Shown: positions 63,002 through 64,000 of the stretch, in pieces
How the letters are laid out: each line of letters begins with the position of its first letter
How positions within the stretch are numbered: position 1 is the stretch's first letter
From: JADGHX01 sp035760965
GTDB lineage: Bacteria > Pseudomonadota > Gammaproteobacteria > Steroidobacterales > Steroidobacteraceae
Reading direction: 5' to 3'
Length of the DNA stretch: 64,000 nt
Assembly (NCBI GenBank): GCA_035760965.1
Contig: DASTRY010000039.1
Location: forward strand, 1 to 64,000
Made by a program: the position numbers and the translations under genes
Notes under the pieces: model-generated
Seen by the model: the letters and a program-made list of their open reading frames with translations, nothing else
The model's database searches: none
What the model was told of the DNA's origin: nothing

Positions 63002-64000
63002 TCAGGGTTGCTTCACCACGACGCCGCCCTTCATCACGAACTTCACCGACTCCAGCAGGCTGACATCCGCGAGCGGGTCGCCTGCCACCGCAATCAGGTC
63101 GCCGAAACGGCCGACGGCAATGGCACCGACATCCTGCGATCGCCCGAGCGCCTCCGCCGCGGTCACCGTGGCGGCCTGGATCGCCTCGAGCGGCGACATC
63201 CCCCAGGTCACCATCTTGGCGAACTGCTTCGCGTTGTCGCCGTTCGGATAAACGCCGCCGTCCGTGCCGAAGAGCATCTTCACGCCCGCCTTGTGCGCGG
63301 CGCGGAAGGTCTCGCGCTGCTTGCGCCCGATCTCGCGTTCCTTGTCGAGAGATTCCTTGAACACGCCGTTCTTCTCGCCTTCGGCGAGGATGTAGTCGTC
63401 GTTGTAGATGTCCATGTCGAAGTAGGTGCCCTGGCGCTTCGCGAGCGCGAAGGCTTCTTCGTCCGCAAGGCTCGCATGCTCGATGGTATCGACGCCCGCG
63501 CGGATCGCGTCCTTGATGCCCGCCGTGCCGTGCGCATGCACTGCCACCTTGAGACCGAGCATGTGCGCTTCGTTCACGATGGCCTTCATCTCTTCGAGCG
63601 TGTACTGCTGCGCGCCCACGGTGTCCGTCTTCGAGAGAACGCCGCCCGTGCCGCAGAACTTGATGACCTCGGCGCCGTACTTGCGCAGCTTGCGTACCAT
63701 CGCGCGCAGCTCCTCCGGACCGTCCGCGATGGAGGTCGCCGGCGCCTGAATGGAGGGCGGAAACTCCGTGTAGTCGCAATGACCACCGGTCGCGCCGATC
63801 GCGTACGTGGCCGGCACGATGCGCGGACCGGGCACGTAGCCTTGCTCGATGGCCTGCTTCAGCGCGACGTCGTCGAAATGCTCCGAGCCGACATTGCGAA
63901 CCGTCGTGAAGCCCGCTTCCAGGGTGCGCTTGGCGTTCGCCACGCCGACCACGGTCCAGAAGTTGTCGGTGAACTCGAGGCCCCGGTAGCCGCTGAAGCG
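63002..64000 (-). CDS. Metal-dependent amidohydrolase (N-terminus beyond window)
   Basis: The frame stays open to the window edge (it begins RFSGYRGLEFTDNFWT at base 64000), so the first strand and its HxH motif lie outside. Visible are GFTTVRNVGSEHFDD, GATGGHCDYTEFP, AEVIKFCGTGG, VAVHAHGTAGI, IEHASLADEEA and MLFGTDGGVYPNG with the catalytic Asp. These match the imidazolonepropionase-like/Xaa-Pro dipeptidase group, related to the gene at 6037-7398. It is convergent with the acyl-CoA dehydrogenase, with a 22-base gap, and seems unconnected with it. Confidence 0.92.
   Translation of the reverse strand, partial: RFSGYRGLEFTDNFWTVVGVANAKRTLEAGFTTVRNVGSEHFDDVALKQAIEQGYVPGPRIVPATYAIGATGGHCDYTEFPPSIQAPATSIADGPEELRAMVRKLRKYGAEVIKFCGTGGVLSKTDTVGAQQYTLEEMKAIVNEAHMLGLKVAVHAHGTAGIKDAIRAGVDTIEHASLADEEAFALAKRQGTYFDMDIYNDDYILAEGEKNGVFKESLDKEREIGRKQRETFRAAHKAGVKMLFGTDGGVYPNGDNAKQFAKMVTWGMSPLEAIQAATVTAAEALGRSQDVGAIAVGRFGDLIAVAGDPLADVSLLESVKFVMKGGVVVKQP

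Overview
The window is GC-rich, densely coded DNA with short intergenic gaps and many 4-bp gene overlaps. It carries four TonB-dependent receptors, an ECF sigma/FecR pair, and a SapC / tryptophan-halogenase / cupin-like set beside carbohydrate enzymes. It has no SusD homologue. This suggests a Gram-negative proteobacterium of the nutrient-scavenging, plant- or soil-associated type (Steroidobacteraceae, Xanthomonadales, or the Caulobacter/Sphingomonas style). The placement is inferred from gene content only. I saw no rRNA, tRNA, CRISPR array, insertion sequence or phage gene.

Bases 1-9.4 kb hold unrelated housekeeping and accessory genes: a truncated M20 amidohydrolase, an EamA transporter, a GlxA-type regulator, a 43-residue membrane peptide, a frameshifted alpha/beta hydrolase abutting a headless TetR remnant, a secreted amidohydrolase, a lipoprotein and a MOSC protein. 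At 9.6-11.7 kb there is an orphan eCIS-core (DUF4157) protein with two HExxH motifs. At 11.7-20 kb there is a TonB receptor/PepSY pair, then an STN-domain TonB receptor divergent from an ECF sigma factor and its FecR anti-sigma.

Bases 20-49 kb form a plant-polysaccharide locus. A plus-strand run encodes a tannase/feruloyl esterase, a cupin-like oxygenase and a GH95. A minus-strand operon, in transcription order, encodes a TonB receptor, flavin halogenase, SapC, CE1 esterase with N-terminal CBM48-like domain, GH3 and a second CE1-like esterase. Divergent from it is a plus-strand operon of GH51, GH127 and GH97. A near-perfect LacI-type palindrome lies between the two operons, but no LacI gene is present. 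Next come four genes closely resembling the E. coli furanose importer YtfQ-YtfR-YtfT-YjfF, a divergent LysR regulator, an L-arabonate-dehydratase-type enzyme and a TetR regulator. Together they read as removal of ester, arabinofuranosyl, galactosyl, fucosyl/L-galactosyl and xylosyl side groups, uptake of released furanoses, and non-phosphorylative pentose oxidation.

Bases 49-63 kb form a second, separate catabolic unit. A tight seven-gene minus-strand operon encodes a TonB receptor, type-B carboxylesterase, TetR, acyl-CoA synthetase, DUF3089 hydrolase, GH1 glycosidase and SDR dehydrogenase. It diverges from a bifunctional enoyl-CoA hydratase/3-hydroxyacyl-CoA dehydrogenase and an acyl-CoA dehydrogenase. 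A perfect 7-bp inverted repeat lies in the shared promoter. It looks like a regulon for import, de-esterification, deglycosylation and beta-oxidation of an acylated or glycosylated lipid-like molecule; the substrate is unknown. The window ends inside a second secreted-type amidohydrolase.
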